DNA of 32,304 bases. It comes from an uncultured Alphaproteobacteria bacterium. GTDB taxonomy: Bacteria > Pseudomonadota > Alphaproteobacteria > HIMB59 > GCA-002718135. The translations under genes and the position numbers were made by a program. The notes under the pieces are model-generated. The model was not told the origin of the DNA and ran no database searches. It was given only the letters and a program-made list of their open reading frames with translations. The stretch lies in contig CACDMT010000015.1 of the NCBI GenBank assembly GCA_902553945.1, positions 1 to 32,304 on the forward strand. The letters are read 5' to 3'. The stretch's first letter is position 1. Each line of letters starts with the position of its first letter. Shown piece after piece: positions 8,068-16,411 of the stretch.

Positions 8068-8166
8068 AAATTCTAGATAAATTAGTTTTAATCGGCTTAA
8101 TATCGGCACTTGAAAAATTATATTCTTGATGAATTAAAAAAATTAATAGAGTTTCAAAATATTAAT

Positions 8167-8949
8167 ATGAAATTTGTCTCAATTTTACTTTTCCTAGTTT
8201 TTTATTCTTTTATGAATGTTTATGCTAAACCACCATACGATGGAACCATTTGGTACTTTCCAGATGTAATTAATTCTAATGATCCAACAACATTTCAGGA
8301 ATTAATTTATGTTGGACAAGATAATCGTGAAATGTTTGATCGAAGAAAAGGGGGGCGTTGGGTAACTAAAAAGGCATTCTTGTTTAATGCAATTTATGAA
8401 GATACAACAGTCGAAATTCAAGTTAACCCTGAGTTTAAAAATGTCGATAAAGATTTTGAAATTCAAGATAAAGCTTATAAAGAAGCGCTTTACTATTCTG
8501 AAATAATTGGAAGACTTCCAAACTTTTTACTTACAAATGTAAAAACTGTATGGATACATAAAGGAAATAAAGATTGGGGTGGTGGAAATGAAAACTTACT
8601 TATTCATACCGGTAGGAGTAAAGAATATATTTCCTTAGAAATAGTTGAAGAGGTTCTTATTCATGAGAGCGGCCATACTTCCTTAGATTGGAGTTGGGGA
8701 GGATTAATTAATCAAGCTCAATGGCAAAAAGCTAAAAGAAAAGATAAAGAATATATTTCTGACTACGCAAAAAAATTTCCTGATAGGGAAGATATTGCGG
8801 AGAGTATTTTACCATGGATTGCTGTACGTTATCGTTTAGACCGAATATCCAATGAAGATGCTGAAACTATTTTAAAAACTATACCCAATCGTTTAAAATT
8901 TTTTGATGAACAAAATTTTAATATGTATCCATTGGTCCCTCGGGATTAA
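8167..8949 (+). CDS. Secreted HExxH zinc-metallopeptidase-like protein of unrecognised family
   Basis: I do not recognise the exact family. From the ATG at 8167 the product is 260 residues and opens with a signal-peptide-like segment (MKF, hydrophobic core to about residue 18, then NVYAKPP). A TTG at 8110 would put 19 extra residues before the signal, so it is disfavoured. Residues 166-170 are HESGH inside VLIHESGHTSLDW, a canonical zinc HExxH site. About 40 residues later comes REDIAESILPWIAVRY (E208, E212), a plausible source of the third zinc ligand as in gluzincin-like peptidases that use an ED-xAE helix. The N-terminal region contains FQELIYVGQDNREMFDRR and an aromatic-rich PYDGTIWYFPDVI. 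A periplasmic or surface peptidase is the likely role; catalysis is inferred. It lies just after tRNA-Gly. Confidence 0.7.
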   Translation: MKFVSILLFLVFYSFMNVYAKPPYDGTIWYFPDVINSNDPTTFQELIYVGQDNREMFDRRKGGRWVTKKAFLFNAIYEDTTVEIQVNPEFKNVDKDFEIQDKAYKEALYYSEIIGRLPNFLLTNVKTVWIHKGNKDWGGGNENLLIHTGRSKEYISLEIVEEVLIHESGHTSLDWSWGGLINQAQWQKAKRKDKEYISDYAKKFPDREDIAESILPWIAVRYRLDRISNEDAETILKTIPNRLKFFDEQNFNMYPLVPRD

Positions 8950-8952
8950 TCT

Positions 8953-8997
8953 ATGATTAATAACGGAGCATTGCCACCCGGCGGATTTGGAAACTAA
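8953..8997 (+). other. Possible 14-codon micro-ORF in the 195-bp gap after the HExxH gene
   Basis: An ATG three bases after the HExxH gene's stop opens a short frame encoding MINNGALPPGGFGN and then TAA. Its bases (GCATTGCCACCCGGCGG) are unusually GC-rich for this window. It may be a leader-type peptide, a remnant of a deleted gene, or chance. The rest of the gap (8998-9144) shows a small inverted repeat, ACTAAT-GTAT-ATTAGT (8993-9008), and otherwise nothing recognisable. Confidence 0.2.
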
Positions 8998-9144
8998 TGT
9001 ATATTAGTTGGTAAAAATTAATCTTATAAAGTTAAGTAGCCTTTGCGTTTAAATATTGATACAATTATGCGTCGATAAATGTTATAGATTCATTAAGAAA
9101 AAAAACAATCTTCCACTTAATTACATCACAGAATAATTAATAAA

Positions 9145-9810
9145 ATGAATGATTTAAAAAAATTTTATGAAAATAATACAAAAAAAAACCTTAATAAATG
9201 GAAACATTATTTCGATATATACGATGAGAATTTTTCTAAATTTAGAAACAAAAAGATTACAATAATTGAAATTGGAGTTTTTAGAGGAGGCTCATTAACA
9301 ATGTGGAAGAGTTATTTTGACCCTCAAACGAAAATAATAGGTATAGATATTGACCCTGCATGTAAACAGTATGAAACAAAAAATACTAAAATATATATTG
9401 GTGATCAAACAGATGTAAGTTTTCTTCAGTCTATCTTAAATGAAAATGAAAAACCAGATATCATTATAGATGACGGTGGTCACACCAGTAATCAACAAAT
9501 AAGTTCTTTTAATTTTTTATTTCAAGAATTGAAACTTGGAGGAGTGTATTTGGTTGAGGATACTCACACATCTTATGCAAAAGAATTTCAAGATAGAGAT
9601 GACAAACTGACTTTTACAGATTATGCAAAAGTTTTATCAGATGAATTGAATGACTGGTATAGAATTAAAAATTATAAAATTTATAAACAAAAAATCGATC
9701 AAGTTGATGTAAGTTATTGGGCAAAATTTATATACAAAGTATCCTTTTATAATAGCATTATTGCTATTGAAAAAAGACGAAACGAAATTCCATATAGTGA
9801 AATAAGGTAG
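9145..9810 (+). CDS. Class I SAM-dependent methyltransferase, MycE/CmcI-like (sugar O-methyltransferase type)
   Basis: This 221-residue Rossmann methyltransferase shows motif I IIEIGVFRGGSL (about residues 40-51), the acidic ribose-binding IGIDIDPAC, the metal/active-site type PDIIIDDGGHTSNQQISSF, and GGVYLVEDTHTSY. The DDGGHT and EDTHTSY pair is characteristic of the mycinose/cephamycin-type O-methyltransferases (MycE, TylE, CmcI group) and of their relatives in polysaccharide clusters. The likely substrate is a hydroxyl on a sugar of a surface glycan; that is inferred from family and neighbours. It is transcribed rightward, convergent with the pyruvyltransferase-like gene. Confidence 0.8.
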   Translation: MNDLKKFYENNTKKNLNKWKHYFDIYDENFSKFRNKKITIIEIGVFRGGSLTMWKSYFDPQTKIIGIDIDPACKQYETKNTKIYIGDQTDVSFLQSILNENEKPDIIIDDGGHTSNQQISSFNFLFQELKLGGVYLVEDTHTSYAKEFQDRDDKLTFTDYAKVLSDELNDWYRIKNYKIYKQKIDQVDVSYWAKFIYKVSFYNSIIAIEKRRNEIPYSEIR

Positions 9811-9848
9811 TTATATAATAATATATTTATTTAAAATAAAAAAAATTT

Positions 9849-10556
9849 TTACTCATTAGTTAAAAATTGATTATAAATTTCATTGGCATATTTAATATTT
9901 ATATTTCTTGCTGATTCTAATGTTAAATCAGTTTGTAAATAATACATTTTTTCTGCTAATGGTTTTTCAAAGTTTTTACTATGATAAATTTCAACTTTTT
10001 TATCAAGTAATTTTGCCCAATACCAAATATGATAGGATGTAGTTATAACTTTTTCGCTAATAGAAATTTTATATATATTATCTTCAAACTTATCAATGTT
10101 AGTACTTTCACTTTTAGGTATCATTCTTTTGTAGTGACTAATTCTAACTTCACCTTTTCCACTTTTATTTATATGCTTATCAAAAATTTTTAACATACAC
10201 GACGCGCATGGAATGTATGTAAATATTGTATTTTCTTGTCTACACCCAATAAGGTTAAAATCATTATATAATTCTTTTAGTTGATATTCTTTATCAATAC
10301 CCACACCCCACAATATATATTTTTTAGCTTTAATTTTATTTATCCAAATATACAGCAGGTCGAACCACACTTTCGTGCTAATCAAACCACCCCCACCAAT
10401 TATTAATATATCACACTCAACAATCTCTTTTGGAGGCTTTAAAAAATCTAAAAAATAATTTTCATAACCATAATACTTAAAATATCTCATAGGTGCAGAC
10501 GCCATATCCCCTGCATTTTTTTTGTCATATCTATGAACATTGATAATTTTTTTCAT
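9849..10556 (-). CDS. Polysaccharide pyruvyl transferase family protein (short form)
   Basis: Members of this family transfer pyruvate from PEP to sugars of exopolysaccharides, giving acidic ketals. The 235-residue product has the N-terminal ending-in-glycines strand CDILIIGGGGLIS, ILWGVGID, the LIGCRQENTIF block and a C-terminal VITTSYHIWYWAKLLDKKVEIYH, equivalent to the family's SYHGLYWAILLGKPV. It is shorter than typical members (about 300-400 residues), lacking much of the middle. N-terminal NVHRYDKKNAGDMASAP matches the family's N-GDxxxxP start. It diverges from the glycosyltransferase gene at 10632. Pyruvylation of a glycan is the best guess, but short forms may do other transfers. Confidence 0.72.
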   Translation of the reverse strand: MKKIINVHRYDKKNAGDMASAPMRYFKYYGYENYFLDFLKPPKEIVECDILIIGGGGLISTKVWFDLLYIWINKIKAKKYILWGVGIDKEYQLKELYNDFNLIGCRQENTIFTYIPCASCMLKIFDKHINKSGKGEVRISHYKRMIPKSESTNIDKFEDNIYKISISEKVITTSYHIWYWAKLLDKKVEIYHSKNFEKPLAEKMYYLQTDLTLESARNINIKYANEIYNQFLTNE

Positions 10557-10631
10557 AAAAATAATAATTTTAATTCTTAAATATTGAACTCTGCCTTTTT
10601 GTAAAATACAATTTAAATCAATTTAGATATA

Positions 10632-11609
10632 ATGAATAATTTTGATCATATTTTATGGGTTTTTTCGTCTAAGGCCTTTTTACCCAGTGATATTATAGGC
10701 GGAATATATCCAGCAAATTTTTTAAAAATTAAGCAGTTAATTTTTTTATCAAACCATGATCCCTCTAAAACATTAGATATTTTAAAACCAAAATTAATAA
10801 TATTAGGAAAGTGTTTAAATTCAAATATTATAAACTTAACATTAGAGGCAAAAAAAAGAAAAATTTACATTATTTCAATATTTGATGACTGGCATTTTGA
10901 GCCTCAAAGCTCTAGAGAAAAAATTAAATTCAATTTTAACAAAGAATTAGCATTTTTATCAGACACACTAATTGTTAAATCAGAAGGTGCAAAAAAACTA
11001 ATAAAAAAAAATTTAAATATTGAATCTAGAATAATAAATGACTGTGTTAGATATAAATCGTTAGAACCTAGAAGCAAAATTAGTGATGAGCCTAAACTTT
11101 TATGGTTTGGCACATCATCTAATCATGATACGTTAATAACAGCAATAAATGAAATAATCGAAACTAATGTTTATTTTAGTTTATCAATAGTTACCAATGT
11201 AACAGAAAATATTAAAAATTTTATTGATAATATTAATAAAGATAAAATAAAAATTAAAATCATAGAATTTTCAGAAAGTGATCTTATAAAAGAAGCAGAA
11301 CTTTCAGAAGTTATTATAATACCACTATTTAATGATTTTAAGAGACTAGTTAAATCTTCAAATAGATTTGTGGATGCAATAAATTTTGGAAGATTGATAA
11401 TTACTAATAAAACAAAACTACACGATGAATTAAAACCTTATTGTTACTCCGGCAATATAATTGATGGAATAAATTGGGGAAAAAAAAATCAAAAAAAATT
11501 ATTTAACATGATTGTGAAAGGGCAAAATTTTGTAAAAAATTCATATAGTATTAAATCTATTGCTTTAGAGTGGAAAAAATTAATTAATGATAAAACAATA
11601 AAATTATAA
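10632..11609 (+). CDS. Glycosyltransferase-like protein (GT-B fold)
   Basis: This 325-residue protein looks like a GT-B glycosyltransferase. It has alternating strand/helix segments, with an N-half containing PKLIILGK and IISIFDDWHFEP and a C-half beginning PKLLWFGTSSNHDTLITAI. That is followed by ELSEVIIIPL and SSNRFVDAINFGRLIIT, equivalent to the acceptor/nucleotide-sugar loop (K-S-x-N-R) in family 1/4-type enzymes. No signal peptide or membrane segment is seen. Its stop overlaps the start of the AsnB-type gene (TAATG), so the two are co-translated. Sugar and linkage cannot be assigned. Confidence 0.7.
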   Translation: MNNFDHILWVFSSKAFLPSDIIGGIYPANFLKIKQLIFLSNHDPSKTLDILKPKLIILGKCLNSNIINLTLEAKKRKIYIISIFDDWHFEPQSSREKIKFNFNKELAFLSDTLIVKSEGAKKLIKKNLNIESRIINDCVRYKSLEPRSKISDEPKLLWFGTSSNHDTLITAINEIIETNVYFSLSIVTNVTENIKNFIDNINKDKIKIKIIEFSESDLIKEAELSEVIIIPLFNDFKRLVKSSNRFVDAINFGRLIITNKTKLHDELKPYCYSGNIIDGINWGKKNQKKLFNMIVKGQNFVKNSYSIKSIALEWKKLINDKTIKL

Positions 11610-13345
11610 TGTGTGGAATATACGGAATAACTGAAAATAACCCAAATCTTATAAGAAAAATAATTAATTTATGTAGTCATAGAGGCCCTGACGGCTCTGA
11701 AATTTATAATGATGAAAGAATAACATTGGGTCATAATCTATTAGCCATTACTTCTAGCCCTGCTGAAGGTATTCAACCTTGGTTATCAAATAATGGAAAT
11801 GTATTAGTTTATAACGGTGAAATTTTTAATTATGAGGATATACTTTTAAAATATAAAAAAAAATATTTACCTAAAACTTCTTGTGACACAGAATTATTAA
11901 GTTGGTTACTTGATAATTTTTCATATCAAGAAGTTATATCAAATACTATAGATTCTATGCATGCTTTTGCTTATTACAATAAAAAACAAAATGAACTTAT
12001 ACTTTCTAGAGATCATGTTGGAATAAAGCCAATTTTTTTTGCTGAAACAAAGTCTGGAATTATATTTTCTTCAGAAATAAAAGCTTTAGTAGATCAAGTA
12101 AAAACATCTAATATAATAGACAGACTGGCCCTTGCCTGTACTTGTATGCTCGGGGTAAACGTTTTACGACAAACCGTATTTAAAGGAATATATAAAGTTC
12201 TCCCAGGAGAAACTATAATTTATGATTTAATGAAAAAAAAGATTAAGAATTCATTTAGAACTTTAATAAAGCCTAACTCCAATAACAAATTTGACTCTGA
12301 TGAATTTTATTTTAAAACTTCAAAAGCAATCAATAATTCAACTCTAGGTTTGCGAAAGTTTGGAATATTTTTATCTGGTGGAATAGATTCATCTGTCATG
12401 GCTTATGAATTAAACAAATCTATTAAACCACTAAATACTTTTACTAACATTATGGATCCAAACATTATTATTAATAATGAAGATCATAATAGCGATGCTA
12501 CTATTGCTAGTAAATTTTCAAAACACGAGAATTTTAATCATCAGGAGGTTAGAATAACGCCAGAAATAATTTCTAAACACTGGGATAATACAATTAATAC
12601 TATTGAAGAGCCTAGATACAATTGGAATTTACCAATGTATTATTACACAAATAAAATTTTATCTGAAAGTAATATAGTCGTAACTATGGCAGGAGATATA
12701 GGGGATGAAATATTCGGTGGCTATCCACATTATTATAGAATGATGCAAATGAAAAACAAACCAAAAAGTTGGAGTGATTTTATTTTACTATGGATGCGAA
12801 AGTTTGCTGCACCAGTAAACTTAAATATGAAATTTAATTATAACGATCTTCACCAATTGCTTTTAACGGCATTGCCTGAAGAATTATGGAATCCAGATGA
12901 TTTAGCTAATTCCGCTATGGCTCTTGATTGTATAACAACTGTTTCAGAGGATTTTTTTTCTAGAAATGATAGATTTGGGATGAAATTTTCAATGGAAGGT
13001 AGATTTCCTTTAGCTTCTAAAGAGTTTATGCAATATTGCCTTTCCATTAATTCAAAATTTAAAATAGGCACTGATAAAACAGAAACTAAAATTCCAGTTA
13101 AGTTATCTTACAAAGATAAAATTCCTAGTTATATTCTCTTAAAGCAAAAGACCGGATGGTCTGTTCCAATAACAAGTTGGTTACAAGATTCAGACGTATT
13201 AAAAAACAAATATTTACAAACAATTAATACTGAAGATGGAATTAAAGAGATTTTATCAAAAAATAATTACAAAGATAATGAAAAAAGAATTATAATTACC
13301 TGGATGCTAAGAACTTGGGCACAACAATATAAAATGTCTATTTGA
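11609..13345 (+). CDS. asnB: Glutamine-hydrolysing asparagine synthase-type amidotransferase (AsnB family)
   Basis: This 578-residue protein has an N-terminal class II glutamine amidotransferase domain: the catalytic Cys2 follows Met1 (MCGIYGI), with SHRGPDG and VLVYNGEIFNYEDI. A C-terminal synthetase domain has the PP-loop FLSGGIDSS (about residues 255-262) and AGDIGDEIFGGYPHYY near 360, with Ile in place of the usual Gly in GDGGDE. Such enzymes make asparagine, but AsnB paralogues embedded in O-antigen or capsule loci (for example WbpS) amidate sugar acids. The location in a glycan operon favours the second use; the sequence does not decide. It overlaps the upstream glycosyltransferase stop and ends at the start of the Kps-like gene. 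Confidence 0.88.
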   Translation: MCGIYGITENNPNLIRKIINLCSHRGPDGSEIYNDERITLGHNLLAITSSPAEGIQPWLSNNGNVLVYNGEIFNYEDILLKYKKKYLPKTSCDTELLSWLLDNFSYQEVISNTIDSMHAFAYYNKKQNELILSRDHVGIKPIFFAETKSGIIFSSEIKALVDQVKTSNIIDRLALACTCMLGVNVLRQTVFKGIYKVLPGETIIYDLMKKKIKNSFRTLIKPNSNNKFDSDEFYFKTSKAINNSTLGLRKFGIFLSGGIDSSVMAYELNKSIKPLNTFTNIMDPNIIINNEDHNSDATIASKFSKHENFNHQEVRITPEIISKHWDNTINTIEEPRYNWNLPMYYYTNKILSESNIVVTMAGDIGDEIFGGYPHYYRMMQMKNKPKSWSDFILLWMRKFAAPVNLNMKFNYNDLHQLLLTALPEELWNPDDLANSAMALDCITTVSEDFFSRNDRFGMKFSMEGRFPLASKEFMQYCLSINSKFKIGTDKTETKIPVKLSYKDKIPSYILLKQKTGWSVPITSWLQDSDVLKNKYLQTINTEDGIKEILSKNNYKDNEKRIIITWMLRTWAQQYKMSI

Positions 13346-13350
13346 TTAAT

Positions 13351-14100
13351 ATGTTTGTTATTCAAACAGATCATTTTGTAAATCAAAATATCACAAATAG
13401 TTTTGCTAAGGGAACCAATTCTAAACTGATAAATATTAAAGAATATAAATTTAATGAGTCTGATAAAATTGCATCGTATGGTATTTTAAGAGGTACTGGT
13501 GAAATATTAAAAAAATCTAATAATTTTTTATATATTGACCATGGATATATTAATGCTTCAGAAAGAAGCTTTAGTAACAAAGGAACATTAATAAAAAATC
13601 TTGATGGTTATTTTAGAATTGTTAAAAATGATTTTATTGGTTTTAAAGTTAACAATTATGATGAAAACAGAATTAAAAAATTAGATCTTAAGTTTTCTCC
13701 CATAAGAAAATCAGGAGAATACATAATTCTATCAGAGCCATCAGCAAATATGAAAAATTTTTATAATTTAGATAACTGGGTAGAAGATACAATAAATAAA
13801 ATTAAAAATTACACAGATAGAAAACTTTATGTTCATAATAAATTTTCTGAAATTCCATTAGATAAATTACTTACAAGAGCCTGGGCTTTTGTTAGTTTTC
13901 AATCTACAGCAGGTTTTAAATCAATGTTAAAAGGTGTGCCTGCACATTTTACTCACAAAAATCTTAGTAATATTAATTCAATCGAAAATATTGAGTTTGG
14001 TAAAATTAACTATGATGTTTTTAAATCATTATCTTATAATCAATGGACTCTTGAGGAAATGGAACAAGGAATAATGAATAATTATTATGATATTAAATGA
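13351..14100 (+). CDS. Capsule/polysaccharide synthesis-like protein (KpsC/KpsS-type C-terminal motif)
   Basis: This 249-residue protein is of uncertain family. The C-terminal third holds LLTRAWAFVSFQSTAGFKSM followed by LKGVPAHFTHKN and, at the end, YNQWTLEEMEQG. This pattern (AWALVTxxSTxxxxA...GIPV...AYNQWTLEEIxxG) recurs in KpsC/KpsS-like capsule beta-Kdo transferases and in related phage and marine proteins. The N-terminal part contains FLYIDHGYINAS, also reminiscent of that group. I chose the ATG at 13351; a TTG at 13342 overlaps the AsnB stop (TTTGATTAATATG). It is the third gene of the GT-AsnB operon. A sugar-transfer or export role in surface glycan assembly is inferred. Confidence 0.6.
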   Translation: MFVIQTDHFVNQNITNSFAKGTNSKLINIKEYKFNESDKIASYGILRGTGEILKKSNNFLYIDHGYINASERSFSNKGTLIKNLDGYFRIVKNDFIGFKVNNYDENRIKKLDLKFSPIRKSGEYIILSEPSANMKNFYNLDNWVEDTINKIKNYTDRKLYVHNKFSEIPLDKLLTRAWAFVSFQSTAGFKSMLKGVPAHFTHKNLSNINSIENIEFGKINYDVFKSLSYNQWTLEEMEQGIMNNYYDIK

Positions 14101-14103
14101 GCA

Positions 14104-14700
14104 CTATTTATTAATTAGTGATATATTAAAACTAATTACAATTCTTTCTTCATCAGATAAATTTTCATTTACTGAGTGATCCAAATAACTTGGAAACATT
14201 ACCAACCCACCTTCTGATGGACTTATTGAATTTACCATAGCATTTAAACTATTTGGTTCTTTTGCCGTAGGGTGAAAATAAATTGGCGCTGGTCTTGGGT
14301 CATAAAAAACAATATCACCAGAATTTTTAGGTGCTCTAACATAATATGCAGCACTTAAAGCACTATTCCCATGATGATGACGTGAATTAGCGGCACCACC
14401 TTTATTAATAATTGCCCACATATTAGAAATTTTAACACTTTGTTTAATTAAGTCCCAACTCATATCGTTTAATATTTTATTTATTTTAGGTGATATTAAC
14501 TCAATAAATTTTTTTGGAATCTCATGTTTCATATCAAAATCTTTTGAGTGCCAACCCTTAATATTGCTTTTTACTACACCTTTATTATCTATATTTTGTA
14601 ATTCATTGATGTAAGAATATAGTAATTCATTAGTTTCTTTGTAATTTTCAACTTTTGAAGCCCAAACAGGTGTTGAAAAAAAAAGATTAGGTGAATTCAT
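14104..14700 (-). CDS. Putative 2-oxoglutarate/Fe(II)-dependent oxygenase (TIGR02466-like)
   Basis: This 198-residue protein belongs to a small oxygenase family found in marine bacteria and cyanophages. Visible blocks are LFFSTPVWAS at the N-terminus, NKGGAANSRHHHGNSALSAA, then YYVRAPKNSGDIVFYDPRPA. The C-terminal strand MFPSYLDHSVNENLSDEERI is where the distal iron histidine and the 2OG-binding arginine (EERIVISFN) would sit. It is a double-stranded beta-helix fold enzyme, probably a hydroxylase. The substrate is unknown; in this context it could modify a glycan, glycolipid or amino sugar. It is convergent with the Kps-like gene (3-base gap) and divergent from the TPR-sulfotransferase. Confidence 0.82.
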   Translation of the reverse strand: MNSPNLFFSTPVWASKVENYKETNELLYSYINELQNIDNKGVVKSNIKGWHSKDFDMKHEIPKKFIELISPKINKILNDMSWDLIKQSVKISNMWAIINKGGAANSRHHHGNSALSAAYYVRAPKNSGDIVFYDPRPAPIYFHPTAKEPNSLNAMVNSISPSEGGLVMFPSYLDHSVNENLSDEERIVISFNISLINK

Positions 14701-14716
14701 ACAAATATTTATTTTT

Positions 14717-16411
14717 GTGTATAATAAAAATATATTTAAATCACAATCTAGTAAACAGTTAATGCAAAAAATAAGTACTAATTTAAAAAAAGATTATGAA
14801 ACATTAGTAAAATTAGGAATATCTAATATAAAAAGTAATAACTTTTCAGAAGCTATAAAAGACTTAAAAAAGGCAATAAATATTGATAATAAAGCTCCTT
14901 TAGCTCATATAAATTTAGCTAATCTACATATAATTAATAAAAATTTAGATCTATCACAAGAAATACTTTTTGAATATATTCAAAAGTTTGGTTTTAATGA
15001 AAAAGTAGCAAATCATTTAGGAAAAATCTGCTTTAAATATAAAAAATTTATAAATCTAGAAAAATTAATCACTTTATCAAAATTAAATACAAATAAGGTT
15101 GAAAAAGAAAAATATTTTATTTTTTTTCTTAAAGGTAGGCGTCATGAAATATTAGATGAAACTACTAAGGCTATAATTGCATATAAAAAATCGATAGATT
15201 GTAACAAAAGATATGAGCAGACATACAACTATTTACTTAATTTACTTGAAAAAACTAATGATTTTTTAACATTAAAAAAATATATTGATATTGGTATTAA
15301 AAATACAAAAGAAGAAAATAATATTCACAACTTTTTATTTTACAAATCTCTTTTATTAAATAGGTTAAATAAATTTGAAGAATCTGAAAAAATTATAAAT
15401 AATGAAAAATTAGAAAATCATTTTTATCATAATAATTTCTTTTATTTAAAATTATTAGATATTAGAGCAAAAAACAATGAAAAACTAAAAAATTTTAAAA
15501 TTGCATTTAATAATATTGAAAAAAGAAATAAACTACTTCAGTCACTAGATGAAAATAAAATTTATAATAAAGAAGTAATATATGAAACTATAAAAAAATA
15601 TAAAAACTTTTATAAATTTGAAAATTTTAATAAAACATCATCAATAAACCAAAAAAAAAATCGTCAAATAGTTTTTCTAGTTGGTTTTCCAAGATCTGGT
15701 ACTACTTTACTAGATACAATTTTAAGAACTCATTCAAAAATATCTGTATTAGAAGAAAAGCCATATTTATTAGAGTCGAGACATGAATTTTTTAAAAAAA
15801 ATGATAATAAATTAGACTCTTTATTAAATATTTCACCTAATCAAATAAATAATATTAGGGAAAGCTATTTCCATAAAATTAATATTAAAGAATATTCATT
15901 AGATTCAACAATTATTGATAAACTACCTTTATCAATGATTGAATTGGGCTTTATTAAAACTATTTTCCCAGAGTCTAAAATTATTTTGGCACTAAGACAT
16001 CCATGTGATGTTGTTATAAGTTGTTATTTTAGTTATTTTAAGATTAACGAGGCAATGATTAATTTTTTAGATTGGAATGATACAATTAATTTTTATAATA
16101 AAACTTTTGATCTTTTTGAATTTTATGAAACTGAACTTAAAATAAATTATTATAAAATTAAGTATGAAGAGATTGTATTCGATTTTAAGAATCAAGTTGA
16201 AAAAATCTTAAATTTTCTTGATTTAAAATATGAAAAAAGTTTAGAAAATTATTATAATACTGCTAAAAAAAGAGAAAAAATATCAACACCTAGTTACTCT
16301 CAAGTTGTACAACCTTTATATACAAGTTCAATTGATAGGTGGAAAAATTATAAACAAATAATTAATCCTGAAGATAAACTTAAAAAATGGATATCTAAAT
16401 TTAATTATTAA
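14717..16411 (+). CDS. TPR-repeat sulfotransferase
   Basis: This 564-residue two-part protein begins with about 300 residues of TPR-like helical repeats (for example NFSEAIKDLKKAINIDNKAP) and ends with a sulfotransferase domain. The PAPS 5'-phosphosulfate loop is VFLVGFPRSGTTLLDTIL (about residues 318-335), the 3'-phosphate site is ILALRHPCDVVISC (about 420), and the C-terminus has SSIDRWKNYKQ. TPR-sulfotransferases are common in marine Alphaproteobacteria; the substrates are mostly unknown (glycans, lipids or peptides). The start is taken as GTG at 14717; an ATG at 14762 would shorten it by 15 residues. It is divergent from the oxygenase gene with only 16 bases between the starts. Confidence 0.85.
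   Translation: MYNKNIFKSQSSKQLMQKISTNLKKDYETLVKLGISNIKSNNFSEAIKDLKKAINIDNKAPLAHINLANLHIINKNLDLSQEILFEYIQKFGFNEKVANHLGKICFKYKKFINLEKLITLSKLNTNKVEKEKYFIFFLKGRRHEILDETTKAIIAYKKSIDCNKRYEQTYNYLLNLLEKTNDFLTLKKYIDIGIKNTKEENNIHNFLFYKSLLLNRLNKFEESEKIINNEKLENHFYHNNFFYLKLLDIRAKNNEKLKNFKIAFNNIEKRNKLLQSLDENKIYNKEVIYETIKKYKNFYKFENFNKTSSINQKKNRQIVFLVGFPRSGTTLLDTILRTHSKISVLEEKPYLLESRHEFFKKNDNKLDSLLNISPNQINNIRESYFHKINIKEYSLDSTIIDKLPLSMIELGFIKTIFPESKIILALRHPCDVVISCYFSYFKINEAMINFLDWNDTINFYNKTFDLFEFYETELKINYYKIKYEEIVFDFKNQVEKILNFLDLKYEKSLENYYNTAKKREKISTPSYSQVVQPLYTSSIDRWKNYKQIINPEDKLKKWISKFNY

Noticed and set aside
8068-8110. Short direct repeat containing ATCGGC after tRNA-Gly (TAATCGGCTTAATATCGGC)
   Set aside because: It is too short and only two units; no functional site could be assigned.
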